In this document: positions 44,045-56,694 of the stretch, one piece after another
Layout of the letters: the number at the start of each line of letters is the position of its first letter
Numbering within the stretch: position 1 is the first letter of the stretch
Origin: Gnetum montanum
Lineage: Eukaryota; Streptophyta; Gnetopsida; Gnetales; Gnetaceae
Length of the DNA: 64,000 nucleotides
Direction of reading: 5' to 3'
Assembly: GCA_015680685.1 (NCBI GenBank)
Contig: MNCI01010725.1
Location: 1-64,000, forward strand
The notes under the pieces: model-generated
The model's input: only the letters and a program-made list of their open reading frames with translations
What the model was told of the DNA's origin: nothing
The model's database searches: none
Made by a program: the position numbers and the translations under genes

Positions 44045-47000
44045 TTAATGTTGATGATATTGCTTCAGTATTTGGCCATTTACTAGAAATGCAGTAGATA
44101 AATCATAGATAGGTGCAATTAAAACACTTCCATTATTGTGGGATTGTAATACTAGGTAGGGGCCTTTCCACCAAGTTGTTAGCTTCCATGGATATTTATG
44201 TAGTCTCATGTTATATAAGAGGACTTTATCACCTATTAAGTGTTTTTTTTCATGTAGACTCTTCATTTTTTCTCTTTATGATCCTTTGCTTGTCAAGTGC
44301 ATGTAACTACATTTCATCAAGTTCATGTATTTGAGTCATTCAAAATTCTTGATTTGTTTCTTTGTCAAAATTCAGTTGTTGTGCTAATTGTAAAGATTGT
44401 TATTTGATTTCTGTGGGCAATAAACATTGACTTCCATAAACCAATTGATAATGTGAATAACCAAAACTTGGTTTACATGTGATCCTATAATCCCAAAGTG
44501 CATCTTGTAATTTTCTAGACCAATCTTTCTTCTTAGGACATATGGTTTTTGTTAAGATCTTTAGAATGATTCTATTTGCATTTTCTACTTGACCATTTAT
44601 TTGAGGATGATAGGCAATAGCTATCTTATGTTGTATTCCACATGGCTTAAGAAATTTTTCCATTATTCGATTTACAAAGTGGGTTCCTTGATTGCTTATG
44701 ATTGCTGAGGAAGTTCCAAATCGTGTTAGAATATGTTCCCTTAGAAAAGTTGCAACTACTTTAACATCAATTGTTGGGGTGGGTTTAGCTTCTACCCACT
44801 TATTGATAGAGTCTATGTAGGCCAAAATGTATTGACATCCATTAGATGGTGGAAATGATCCTAAAAATTCTATATCCCACACATCAAATGGTTCTATTAT
44901 TAAGATTGGATTTAGTGCAATTTCTTATTGTTTTATCATTGTCCCTATTCTTTGACATTTGTCACATTCCTAAACATATTTATGAGCATCTTTAAATATA
45001 TTAGGCCAATCAAATCCACTTTTGAAGATTTTTATATCATTTCTTTGACTATCAAAATGTCCACCTCCAAAGTCATCATGACATGTGTAAGATTTCTTGT
45101 TGCTCATCCTCAGCTATACCTCATCTTGCTATATTGTCTCTACATACTTTATAGAGGTATGGTTTATTCCAAATGTATTTGGAGATGTTTCTTAGGAATT
45201 ATTTCTTCTCCTCTTTACTCCATTGGGTTGATGTTTTCATAGTGGCAAGGTAATTTGCTATATCAGCAAACTAAGGGTATTTCTTTATGGAAAAGAGTTG
45301 TTCATTAGGGAAATTTTCATTAAATACTCCTTTTGTCTTATTTTCATCCTTGGTTTTTAATCTAGAAAGGTTATCTTTTATAACATTTTTCCTACTCCTT
45401 TTATGTAAAATATCAAGATCAAATTCTTAGAGTAATAGGTACCATTTCATTATCCTAGCATTGTCTCTTTTTTTAGCAGCTAGAAATTTAATGGTTGAAT
45501 GGTTAGTATAAACTATATATTTATATCCTATTAAGTAATGCCTAAATTTATCTAGAGCATACAAAATGGCCAAGAGTTATTTTCTTGAAGTTCTGTAATT
45601 TATTTGGACTTGGTGTAAACTTTTAAAGACATAATCAATTACTCATGGTTTATTGTCTATGTATTTTTGCAAGACTACCCCTACAGTGGTGTCACTAGCA
45701 TTACATATCAAATCAAATGAAAAATTCCAATTAGGTATGTTAAGTATAGGGGTGGTAGTTACTCTTTTTTTGTAGTTTAGAGAATTCTTCTTGACAGTCA
45801 TTAGTCCATGTAAAAGGAACATCCTTTTCTAAGAGCATGTAAAGTGCTTAGCTATTTTTGAGAAGTCTTTAATAAATCATCTATAATATCCAGCATGTCC
45901 TCAAAAGGATCAAAGAGTCTCTAAGTTTGTTGGATCAGGGGGTGTAGAGATTACTTTTACTTTCTCCTCATCCATTCTTATCCCTTCCTTAAAAATTACA
46001 TGTCCTAAAACTACACCACTTGTGACCATTAAATGATGGTTTTTCCAACATAATTTTAAATTTTTTTCAATGCATCTATCTAAAACACATTCCAAGTGTT
46101 GTAATGTTTGTTCATAAGTATCCTTGTATATTGAAAAATCATTCATGAATACTTCTACATATTCTTCTAACATATCAAAAAATGCTAATATCATGACCCT
46201 TTGAAAGGTAGCAAGTACATTATAAAGGTTAAAAGACATCTGATAGTAAGCAAAAGTTCCATATGGCCATGTAAAGGTTGTTTTATGTTGACCTTCTGGT
46301 GCAATGGCTACTTGATTGTAACCACTAAATCCATCCAAGAAGTAATAGTCCTCATTCCCTTCGCATATCTCCAAAATTTGGTCTATGTAAGGTGGGAAAA
46401 AATGATCTTTCTTTGTGTTTTAATGAAGTTTTCTATAGTCTATACAAACTTGCTAGTTTCCTCAATTTTTAGGAACTACAGTGATGGGGGTTATCCACTC
46501 ACTATCAACTATTGGATAAATAATTTCTTCCTTTGAAGGCTTCGAGATTTCATCTTTAACAATTTGTTTTAAGGTTGGAAAAGTTCTTCTAGGGGGAATT
46601 CTAACTGGGTTCACATTATCTTCTAGACAGATGTGATGTTGGCATATGTTAAGTGAAATTCCCTAATGGAGGTCCTCATAAGTCCATGCAAATGCCTTAG
46701 ACTTTCTTCTCAGAACTTCTACCAATTTCACTTCTTGTCCATTAGAAAGATGAAAATTTATTATTAATGGTTTATTCTGATCAAGGAAAATGTACTTTAG
46801 TAGGTAATTCGCTAAGATCTAAAGAACCATTAATTGGTCATTGAATTATTTCTCCAATATTCCTTGATCCAAAATTCAAAATTTGATCAAGAAGATCTTG
46901 TTGTTCTTTTATGAAAGGGTCTAAGGATCCTTCCTCAAAATTGTTTAATAGTAACATTTTCCTATCTTGTGCTATTGTTGATGTGGCTGTCCCCCCCCCA

Positions 47001-47860
47001 ATTTTTTCTTCTTTTATATCTTGGTTCAATTGGTCTTCCTTTGCTTTGTCATATATATTAAGCATAAAAGTAAGATTGACAAAAGATAATTGGAGTTGCT
47101 CTAATCTACAATGGATTATTGCATTAGCTATTACTAATCAAGGTCTACCTAATATGATGGGGAAACAATCTAAATCTTTTACTTCCAATATAACAAAGTC
47201 AACAAGGTATTTTCCTCTTTCAACCTCCACTATTAAATCATCCACCACTCTTATGGGTTTCTCAATTGAGCCATTGGCCAAAGATATTATCATATTCACT
47301 TTTCTTACATCCTCTAAATCAAGTAACCTAGCCATTTTAAGTGCCATAATATTGATGCTAGCTCCTAAATCCAATAGGTTAGTCTAAATATTCTTTCTAT
47401 TGGAATTATGGTAACCCATGGATCTTGGTATTTTGGAACTTCTTGGCTTTTTATAAGTTGAGATAAATTGTCAATTAAATAAACTTGTCTCGGAATTTTT
47501 TCTTTTCTCTTTCTCATGCATACTTTCCTTAAGTATTTTGCATATAGAGGTGTGTCTTTTAGAACTTATTATAATGGAATATGTAAATATAATTCATTAA
47601 ACATTTTTTCTATATGTGCTTTGGTTATAAATTCCTCTTGCAATTATTTAGGGAAGGGAGATAAAACTGTTATTCTAGTTAGAGGAGGAGAGGTTAATGG
47701 TTGTTCTCCTTCCCCAATTAGTTGATTACTTTTCTCATTAATTATTTGTGGTTGATCCTTTTCTTTTGTCTTAACATCTTGAAATCTAACCTTCTTCTTA
47801 GGTCTAGGCTCAATAATTTTTCCACTCCTAGTGGTGATAAAATGCAATTGTTCCTTACCT
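44045..47860 (-). pseudogene. Element E (Athila-like) protease and pol remnant
   Basis: From the right: a TTRSGK..PRPKKKVRF block (47835-47780), the protease LDLGASINIMALKMA (about 47374-47330) and FPIILGRPWL. RT follows with YYFLDGFSGYNQVAIAPE and the active site VFMNDFSIY near 46150; Athila elements have FMDD here, so the first Asp is Asn. RNase H (about 45850-45300) is barely readable. Integrase spans 44882-44400: IEFLGSFPPSNGCQYI (first Asp is Glu), IISNQGTHF (second Asp is Asn) and NGQVENANR (Glu kept). A C-terminal WWKGPYLV block is at about 44180. The replacements Asp-to-Asn are G-to-A changes. Several stops and frameshifts are present. Confidence 0.88.
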
Positions 47861-47869
47861 TTCCTTTGT

Positions 47870-49080
47870 GATGTAGGATTTGGCTTTGTTTGAGAAGGTA
47901 CTTCATTCTTTTTCTGGTCTTGAAATCATCTCCTTATTTCATTCATGAATTGGCTATTTTATTTAATGAAGGAAGTAATACTTTGAGTGAGTCTATCTAA
48001 TTGTTCACTAGTTGGGCTCTTACAAGGCCTGTAATTATTTTAAGAGTATTGTTGTTGGAAAGCTGGTCTTTGTTGAAATGTGGCTATTGGCTAGCTTCTA
48101 TATTGTTGAAAAGCCTTAACAAATTCTTGTACTTCCTCATGACAATATGCTAAGGCTAGTGGTGCAATCATGTTGTTGGCTACCACAAAGTTTACATGCT
48201 TGACTTTNATTTAATAATTTTCCTAGATTTTTTCCTTCATAGGCTTGTCCCATTGGGATATTAAAACCCATACTACTATAAAAAGGAATTGGACCAAGTA
48301 TATGTGGAGGAGGTGTATTATGTGAAGAAGACCCAATGGTAAAAGTAGTAATTACAATTGGACTTAGTATGGAAATAGACGCTACTGATGTAATGGAAAT
48401 TTGTAGATTTAATGTACTCATTAGCTGGGTGGTTCCTCCAATTGTGGACACATTACTTAGTATTTGATTGAAGCTTAAATTTTGAGAACCTGCTACCATG
48501 GCTGAACTCATGATTTTCATTGTGATAGTTGGTATATTAAAAAGATGGTTAAAAGATGTAGAAAATTTAAATTGTCTTTGCCCTTTCTTGAAGGATTTCT
48601 ATTGGATCTCTCTTCTTGTTACTATTTTTCTCCTTAATAGAAATTAAGGGAATAGAGCTAGGCTATTCGTGTTCCTCTTGGTCTTGTTTCAAGTTGGGTC
48701 GAGTACATTTATAATAGCTAGTGGTGTTTCTAGGAGGTTGAATTCATGTTGGATTTTTAGGTTGCTTAGTTCATTTCATTTAAAAAATACACTCTTCTTT
48801 AATACATTCATGGGCAACTAATCCCAAGACTTTGCAAATTGATTTTATTACCTTTGTAATTATTGCCTTAATTGTACATTTTTTGATATTGCCTTTAGTT
48901 TGGAAAATCAGGGAGGCTGATTCTTGTGATTGTATCTTTTCCTTGTTTTTAATTTTCTTCTTACAAGCAAAAAAATTAAAAGAAATCATTTCTAAAACTA
49001 CTAATAAAAGAAAATGGAAATGGAAATAGTACGTACCATTTTAGAGGTTTTAAATCTATAAAAGAAATTTGAAAAACTTA
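47870..49080 (-). pseudogene. Element E gag remnant
   Basis: Between the primer site and protease there are minus-strand segments with a Ser/Thr/Ile-rich stretch (48520-48240), a zinc-knuckle-like CKLCGSQQHDC (about 48200-48150) and a helical linker before TTRSGK. The core gag fold is not identified. A single N lies at 48208. Confidence 0.55.
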
Positions 49081-49111
49081 ATGAACTGTTGATGATGATT
49101 AACTTTGTCAG

Positions 49112-49131
49112 CCTCCTTGGTAACAGTGCCA
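49112..49131 (-). promoter_or_regulatory. Primer binding site of element E
   Basis: TGGCACTGTTACCAAGGAGG on the minus strand, compared with the Athila-type TGGCGCCGTTGCCGGGG. All differences in the core are transitions, most at CpG. It lies three bases from the LTR edge at 49135. Confidence 0.75.
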
Positions 49132-49134
49132 AAT

Positions 49135-49900
49135 TGATCGGCTAGCCAAGGTTTGGTGTTGAATTACCTTCGTTATAGAGATGTCACCTTGTCTATGACT
49201 AACCCATGAGTCATATTTGTGGAGGAACGGTTCAAAGTTAAAGTGATAATCAAGATAGTAAATGATTAGATCCAAATCCAATTGAAATTCAACACTTATG
49301 ACTATCACTCATAAATAAAATCAAAGCTTTTACCCTAAGTTCTAATCTCAAGTTCAAAGGTGGAAACAAAATAATTTAACCAAATTGAGATCACATCAAA
49401 TTAACATAAATGCTAAAAGATTACAAAGGAGATATCACCTAATTTGTGACACTACCTTGTTGTCTTTACAATGTAGCAACTTCATAGCCTCTTAGGGAAT
49501 ACAATGGTTCTTGATTGCCATATGGTTTTCAAAATCTTCCTTAATAATTTACAATAAGAGCATTCAATAAGGAATTCAATTTGATGTGAGTTTCTTTGGG
49601 ATTTGGACAAAAGTCTCCTATCAAACATTGAACCTCTTCATTTATATTGAATAAGGCTTGGCCATAATTAGGAAAATGTTATTATTTAGGGAATCAATTT
49701 GTATTAAGTACTTTGATGTCAATTAGTTAGAATATATTGAATTGTATCATGATTGCTATGTCTTTCAATGATCGATTTATATAATGCCAGTGGTGCAGAT
49801 CAATATGTTCATTCCTTGGCAAGGTGCTTGATCTCATAATCGAATGTTATCAGTCCTTGTCGCAATAGCTACTAAGATTGGTATAATTTGGATTGATTTC
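49135..49900 (-). repeat. 5' LTR of element E, far end not determined
   Basis: On the + strand it starts TGATCGGCTAGCCAAGG next to the primer site, so it ends in CA on the minus strand. The other end is uncertain because a full second LTR was not found; only the first 55 bases recur, at 40064. Confidence 0.5.
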
Positions 49901-50084
49901 CAGTGGTCCCATGATGACTTGCGATAATAGTCTTAACAAAGTAATTACTTCTTATAGATAGGCATCTACGAAATCGATGTAGTTTGATGTCGTAAAACAA
50001 TAAAAAATAAAAAGATTTGAGTTTAACCTAGAGAAACTAGAATATTTAGGGGTCTATTGAGCCTCAATCATGCAATTGACCTTC

Positions 50085-50270
50085 AAGTTTAAATTTAAAA
50101 ATAATAATAGATAAATTTGAACTAAAATTTAACTTCTTTATTATTGAATACAAAATTCGATTTGTATTTTCAACAATAAAAACATCCCATATTTAGAGCT
50201 CTAAATATGGAATATTAAACATGAGTAAGACAAAAAGGATGAGTTAGAGATGATGGTATTAGTCAATAAT
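50085..50270. repeat. Diverged repeat flanking element G, left copy (element F terminal repeat)
   Basis: Matches 60550-60715 along about 170 bases: TTTGA.(C/G)TAAAATTTAACTT, then AATTC.A.TTGT.TTTT, then GGAATATTAAA.AT.AGTAAGA. As both copies have the same direction and lie on either side of element G, they are likely LTR pieces of an older element (F) into which G inserted. Confidence 0.6.
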
Positions 50271-50399
50271 GATATTGAGCCCAAAACAAAATTACCAACT
50301 GTTGAATAGATGTATATTTTATATGGATTAAATTTTGTTCCTACAAATGTGATGTTTCTTTAATGGATCTGATTTTTTTCTAGTGGAATTATTTTTTTT

Positions 50400-51770
50400 C
50401 TCTTCAATAATTTCTAGTAGATCTAATTTCTCTAAAATTTGCTTATAGGAGATTCTAAATTACTTTCAACTTCTTCAATAGATGTTGACATTTCTAGTTC
50501 TTTTATCAATCTAAAAATTTCTATTGATTCTTAGAATGCAAATTTTTAAGTTGGTGATAAAAAATTTTTATTCTCCAATATTTCATCACCCTATTTCTTG
50601 CTCAAGTAAAACTAAATCCTAATGGCTTCTAGAATCTTCCTTTGAAGAAAATTATACTTTTGCTGAGAATTTTCACCATGTTTTCATCCAACTTCTTCTG
50701 GGATGAAATCTTGATTAGTGACTTCTTCAATTCTTGGATCTTCCTTAAGGTAGAAGCCTTGCTAAAACTCAAATCCACATTCTTATATGCAATGTTCTAT
50801 AACTCCTTTTTATTCATCATGTGACTCTTCATAGGAAATGTCTTTACCATATAGCTCTTTGTAACATCTTTTGTTATAGAGGATTGGTACTCTACTTTTC
50901 TGAGCAAACCCTTAAGCCTATGATCCTTTTACTTGGCCTATTTAGCCTCATGCTTTACCTACTTGATCAATTCCATCAATTTAATAGCATTTTACTTAGC
51001 CTCATTCACTTTAGTATCAATCTTTTTGAATACCATCTACAAATTATGGACATCCTCCTTTGTAGCTTTAGCATCACTCTCTACTTTCTTCAAAGAATCT
51101 AACCTATTCACCTCCTCCTTTGTGGGAAATGTTTTAGACTTGGCCTTCTTCTCAAACCATTACATCATGGAGTCCTTTGCCTTTTCAATGAGTTTATGGT
51201 TTTCAAAGAGATTAGCCTTAAAATTCATGATTGCAAAGACCTTTATATACTTCTTGGCCTAGTGCATACTTTGTTTTAGAAAGATAAGTTCAACAACAAG
51301 CTCTTAGATCATTTGTTCACTTTCTTGTGTAATCATGATGGCTTGCTCACATTTTTGGGTGGCCTTGTCCTTGGCCTCCATGGAAATGCTAAGTTCTTGC
51401 TTCATTTTCTATAGCTCTCAAGAGGTAGACACCAATGAAGCTAAGCTACTACTAACAAGCTTTTTCTTTTTCTATTGGTCTTCAATGATGGCATGCTCAA
51501 GCTCATCTACTATGAAATTCTTGGTCTTTAGCATCTCCATTGTCCTCTTCTCTACTAGTAATGCCTCATGCAATCTTGAATGTGCTTCCTTCACTTATTT
51601 CTACTTCTCTTCAAGTCTTTCTCTATGTGACATCATAATTTTTGATACATTACCATGGAAATCTTTGAATATCCTTAATTCATTATCATCATCATCAAAT
51701 CTTCAATCTATTTTAACCCTTCCATAGAGATAAAACTTCTCTTCATCTCTGGGGCATACATTACATTTGT
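50400..51770 (-). pseudogene. Coiled-coil ORF remnant of element F
   Basis: The minus strand gives a long Lys/Glu-rich helical translation with stops, for example KIMMSHRERLEEK, EVNRLDSLKKVESDAKATKE, MELIK.VKHEAK and LKKSLIKISSQKKLDENM. The + strand frames over it are shadows (Ser/Phe/Leu-rich). No enzyme motif is seen. Retroelements of this genome may use coiled-coil accessory proteins: the antisense gene of element B also has one. A relation between them is not shown. Confidence 0.5.
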
Positions 51771-52267
51771 AAGTATTCTTTCTATTCCATAGTATCATGT
51801 GTTTCAATTTGAATTACACCAACACCTATAACCTTTTCTTTATCATGAGTTCCTATTAGAAGAATTTACTCATTGATCTTTTGATATGTACTCAACCAAG
51901 ATCTATAAAGAGTGACATGCCAACCAAATTTTGTATCAAGAAATCATTCTTCATCTTCAAATGATGTTGAAATTACTAGTATATTTGCAAAAATACTATT
52001 TTCCACACTATTTTTCTTAGTGTTTTGAGATCTTGAACTTTATTTATTTTTCATTTTATTTTTTATGAATGATTTCCAGATTCTCCAATCCCTTTTATAA
52101 TGTCCTTATGAGAAAAGAAGTATTCAATATCGTTTTTAGAGTGCTTTCTAAATTCTTTGTCCATTAGGTATTCTCAAACTACCAAACCTCCAAATTCCAC
52201 TCCTACAACAAAATGTTTCATTCTTTCCTCTAATAGAAGAGGTGCAACCACTATTTCAAACTCTATA

Positions 52268-52272
52268 GTAAT
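52268..52272. repeat. Target site duplication of element G, left copy (GTAAT)
   Basis: GTAAT precedes the first LTR and also follows the third LTR (60045-60049). Confidence 0.9.
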
Positions 52273-53100
52273 TGATGGAATGCGATATCGCATCCCCCAC
52301 GATATCGTGTCGTCCCCCGTGAAATGGCTTACGCGATATCGTGTACGCAATATCGCGATGCGCCGCCAAGTCTATAAATAAGAGGTAACTCTCCCTTGTT
52401 TCTCATTTTAGGCCTAGACCATAGCAAAAATCTAGAAGTTTTACCTCTCCAGAGATAGAATAATTTCCATGTGCCCGCAGTAGGAACCCCAAAGTGAACA
52501 GATCTTTATTCAAGCAAATATTGTACCTGAACACAAGTTTGTGTACGGGAATAAAGACGAACTTCTTGGATAAACCTTGCAGTGCATGGAGTAGGCTAAT
52601 TAGGAATTTACTTATTGTTATTTATTATTCATCATTTAAATACTTTATTAGTCATTAAATCTCTCTCAACCCTTCTCCAATAGTTAAGTGCATTTAGTAC
52701 GACCGCTTCGAGCACGTGTGGTACGCTTGGTGATACCAGTAACGAATAGCATTTGGTAACCAAGGTTGCATTGCTTTAGGGTGTGAACGGTAAGTGGAAA
52801 TGGATGCTGATGTTAGGTTAATTAAGGCTTAGTTAGTTAGTTAAAGTTAGTTAATTAGTCTCTTCACCCTTCACCTCATTTTCATAGGAGATAAAACAGA
52901 AAAGATATAAAAATCATATACCTCAGACTTACTTAACCATACAACCATGAGAAATACAAGTAAGTCTGGAAAGACAACGAATGATTAACCTTAAGTGTTC
53001 CATGAGGCATGTAGGCACTTAGTTTGTGGAGTTCGACCAAATCGTGCATGTAATGCTCGTATTCGTATGGTTGAGTGTAGGGGTACCTTGTCACTCATCA
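52273..53100 (+). repeat. LTR1 of element G
   Basis: Starts TGATGGAATGCGATATCGC and ends CACTCATCA. The U3 has GATATC-centred palindromes within about 100 bases upstream of TATAAATA (52373-52380). AATAAA is at 52550-52555. Confidence 0.95.
52373..52380 (+). promoter_or_regulatory. TATA box of LTR1
   Basis: AGTCTATAAATAAGAGG, conserved in LTR2 (55331-55338) and LTR3 (59331-59338). Confidence 0.8.
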
Positions 53101-53101
53101 T

Positions 53102-53119
53102 TGGCACCATTGCCAGGGA
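53102..53119 (+). promoter_or_regulatory. Primer binding site 1 of element G
   Basis: TGGCACCATTGCCAGGGA, one base after LTR1. It differs from the Athila-type TGGCGCCGTTGCCGGGGA only by G-to-A changes. Confidence 0.88.
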
Positions 53120-53246
53120 CTAAGTGTTTGTGTGCTAAGTAGAACATAGGAAATTGTCCACATCGTTGGGAGCTTAAACGAACCCTTAGGGTTAGTTAAA
53201 CAAAAAAATTATATAACGGTTAATTAGCACACCGAGTAAAATAACA

Positions 53247-55170
53247 ATGTCTTCTTCTTCGAACAAAAGAAATTTACCACCTAGGGATCATACAAGAGAT
53301 AGTCGATGATCTAAAACACATAACTGCAAACCGCCAGTTCCTCAACAATAACAAGTGGTATATACCCATCCTAATGAGTATATACTGGATTTTACTTTTA
53401 TCCTCCATCAGGAAGAACAACTGCATTGGAGAGATTTGCAAGGTAACATAGTATTACCCCTAGATTGGGCAGTCCCTAACATGCTTCTTCTTACTTTTGC
53501 ATAGATAGGCATAATGGAATTATACGCTGAATATGTTGTAGATGATTAGGACATAAGGGATTACCATCCCACAGTAGCGTAACGTCTAAGGGACTCGAGG
53601 CAGGAGAGCCACCATACATTGTTGAAGGGAAAAGGGGTCTCGCACGTCCTAAGTGAAATTGGAGATGGTGAACCACTTATAACGGGTTCTCCATCAAATG
53701 ATGTTCCCCTTCCTAATGATAGTGTGGAGGTAGGGTATCAGAACCTACGTTCCATGATACAAAACCCTCGTTCTGATCCCTGTGAATGCCAACTGTTCAC
53801 TGAGGGAATGAAAACACATGACAAGGACGGGCATTCTGATCGCCATCATGATCAGGGCCGTAGTCATCGAAGAGAAGGTAAGAAACATCATCATGGCGAT
53901 GGTTCTCCTTATTCTTCCCCTTCATCACACCATTCACCCTCTCCTTCCACATCAGGACACAGTCATAAAGAACATAAAGATGAGAATAAGGGAAAGAAAA
54001 ATGAGAGACCTTGACTAGAGAGTCGAGATAGAGGATGAGGGCATTCACAAGAATCAAGGCATGAACGAAGGGAAAGTAGGGAACAATGTAGACATCATAG
54101 ACTTCATGAGAGAGATGATCATGAAGAGCCCCTACTTGCAACCCGGAGTATGCTAGATATAATGATGGTAGTTTGAATACCTACAAGGCATCAAAAAGAT
54201 AGCCAGATCAAGTGCTTAGACATGAATAATATCCCATGGTTTGAGGGGGGATATAATGCTGATCCGCAGAATCATTTACAGGCATTTCAGGATGCTTGCC
54301 CCTTCAGAACATAGAGAACGAGTGGCAGAAATTAAAGTTGTTTCCTAGGACACTCATAAAGGAAGCATAGAGTTGGTACTAGTCCTTAGAGCTGGAAACC
54401 ATTAGGAGATGGAGTACAATGTTAGAGTTGTTCAACGATAAATACCAAACATACTTCATAGTGTCTAACTTGCGTAAGAAGATCCAAGGATGGAAGCAGG
54501 GTAATCGTGAACCCTTGGATGCTACCATAGGCCGATATTATGCATTGTTACATCATTTTCCAGGCCATGTTTATGCACAACGGGATCAACTCCGCCACCT
54601 CATAGATGGGCTAAGACATAAGACCAAGAGAACCCTTGGGACTTATGCCCAAGGGAGATTATTTGAGCTTAGATCCCATGAAATTCATTGATTGTTGGAA
54701 CAAGTAGCCAAAGAAGAAGGGGAGCTACAGAAAAGAGAAAGTGCGGAAGAATATAACCACGATCCTTCCCTGTGAAAGAAGGGAGTGAGATTCTATGATG
54801 AAGAGGATGAGTCACCACTCAAAGAGTTGGTGAATAGAAAAACCTTGCTGCTTCAAAAGCTAACAACAAAAGTATCAGCTAAGGTAGATGAAATATGGAG
54901 CTCCTTAGATAGTAAAATTGAAACTATCTTGAAAATCGTAGAGGAGTCTAAGGAGGAACAAAGTAGTGACCAAGATAAGAAAAAGAGAAGAGATTCAGGC
55001 CATGCACGTAACAAGGGTAAGGGAAAAAGGACTATCTCTGATGAGGTTGTGGATTTGGATATAGATAATGACGGTGGATGTGAGATCTGCCAATATGACC
55101 ATCCTAAGGGATGTTGTCCAATCATCACACCTACAAGAGTCTGGGGTGTATGCACTCAACCCAAGACTTA
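53247..55170 (+). pseudogene. gag of element G, first copy
   Basis: Starts MSSSSNKRNLPPRDHTRD. A basic, His- and Ser-rich stretch follows (about 53810-54010). After a frameshift between 54014 and 54419 comes a gag core with IPWFEGGYNADP and MLELFNDKYQTYF and later a helical part. The end is a short CEICQYDHPKGCC metal-binding motif (about 55078-55116). Stops are frequent in the first third. Protease and pol do not follow; LTR2 begins about 45 bases later. Confidence 0.8.
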
Positions 55171-55214
55171 ACAGACGGCAAGAACCTAGAAGGTTACCTT
55201 ATCCCCAAGGTAAC

Positions 55215-56019
55215 TGATGAGATGCGATTTGCATGAGCCACGATATTGCATCCCATGCGATATCACGTACATGATATCGCGTCATCCCCTGCAATGTCAC
55301 GTACGCAATATCGCAGTCCATCACCAAATCTATAAATAAGAGGCGGCACTCCCCTTATTTTCCATCCTGAGTTAGAAGTAGGGAAACTTTGGTAGTTTGA
55401 TCACTCCAGAGATAGAATATTTTCCATGTGCCCTTAGTATGAGTCCTAAAGTGAATAGATCTTTATTCGAGCAACATTGTACCTGAACACAAGTTGTGTA
55501 CGGCAGTAAAGACGAGCTTCTTAGATAAACCTTGTAGTGCATGGAATAGGATTTTATTTATTATTTTCTCTCTCATCCTTAAACTCCTAGAATGCAGAAT
55601 GAGTACGACTTGATTACGAGCATCTATGGATGTGTATCGTTAGTCAAGGAATCGGCCACTCATCGGATGCGATCTGAGTATGACTTGATTACGAGCATCT
55701 AGTATGACTACTTGGTAACCCAGTGGTGTATTCAGGATCTACACTTGGTAATCCTAGTGGTAGTCCCAAATGTGTACGGTTAGTCAAGGAATCGGCCGCT
55801 CATCGTACTTAGGCTAGATAGATTCTCTCAACCCTTTCCTCCTAGTTAAGTGCCTCAGTACNNNNNNNNNNNNNNNNNNNNNNNNNNNNNNNNNNNNNNN
55901 NNNNNNNNNNNNNNNNNNNNNNNNNNNNNNNNNNNNNNNNNNNNNNCAGAGTTCGATCGGATTGCACGTGCTACGCTCCTTTTGTATGGTTGAGTGTAGG
56001 GGTACCTCGCCACTCATCA
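55215..56019 (+). repeat. LTR2 of element G region
   Basis: Starts TGATGAGATGCG and ends CACTCATCA. It contains an 85-base assembly gap. It differs from LTR1 and LTR3 in its middle part, where a GATTACGAGCATCTA phrase occurs twice (about 55612 and 55688). The five bases before it (GTAAC) are not found after it. Confidence 0.9.
55862..55946. other. Assembly gap (85 N)
   Basis: Unknown bases within LTR2. Confidence 0.99.
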
Positions 56020-56020
56020 T

Positions 56021-56038
56021 TGGCGCCGTTGCCGAGTA
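56021..56038 (+). promoter_or_regulatory. Primer binding site 2 of element G
   Basis: TGGCGCCGTTGCCGAGTA. Its first 14 bases are the unmutated Athila-type site, better preserved than primer site 1, which fits a younger age for LTR2. Confidence 0.88.
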
Positions 56039-56161
56039 CTAAGTGTTTATGTGCCGAATAGAACATAAAGGATATCACTCACATTGTTGGGAGCCTAAAA
56101 GAACATTCAGGTTAATGAAGATGAAAAATTTTATAATGGTAAAATTAGCACACCGATAACA

Positions 56162-56694
56162 ATGTCTTCTTCTCATAAGAGCAACTCACCACCTAAGGAC
56201 CATACACGAGACAGTCAGAAACATAAAACACATAGCTGAAATCAGCCAAGTCCTAAACAATATAAGATAGTTTATACTCATCCCGATGAGTATATTCCAA
56301 ACTTTACCTTTATCCTCCATCAAGACGAACAACTGCGATGGAGAGATTTGCAAGGTAACATCGTGTTACCCCCAGATCGATCAGTCTCTAACATGCTTTT
56401 CCGTGCTTTGGCACAGATAGGCATGACTGAATTATATGCTGAATACATTGCAGAAGACTTTGATATGAGGGATTATCATCCCACAGATGCACAATGTATG
56501 AGGGACTTAAGGCAGGAGAGTCAACATACACTTTTGAAGGACAAAGGTTTGCATGTCCTTAGTGAAATAGGAGATGAGGAGCCTCTCATAATAGGTTCTT
56601 TAGCAAATGATGTTCCTCCTCCTAACGATGGTGAGGAGGAAGGGTATCAGAACCTACGATCAACGATACATAACCATGGTTTGTTAGGTCATTA
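56162..56694 (+). pseudogene. gag of element G, second copy, truncated
   Basis: Starts MSSSHKSNSPPKDHTRDS, clearly related to the first gag (shared THP.EYI, FTFILHQ, LRWRDLQGNIVLPPD and AEYIAEDFD type blocks). It keeps a longer open frame (from 56348) with fewer stops than the first copy. It ends abruptly at the junction with integrase sequence near 56695. Confidence 0.85.

Noticed and set aside
50821-51727. + strand frames rich in Leu, Ser and Phe that look like membrane proteins
   Set aside because: They are the reverse reading of a Lys/Glu-rich coiled-coil ORF on the minus strand, which explains the composition.
53797-54141. Minus-strand frame of 114 codons rich in His and Val
   Set aside because: Opposite strand of the His-rich part of the element G gag.
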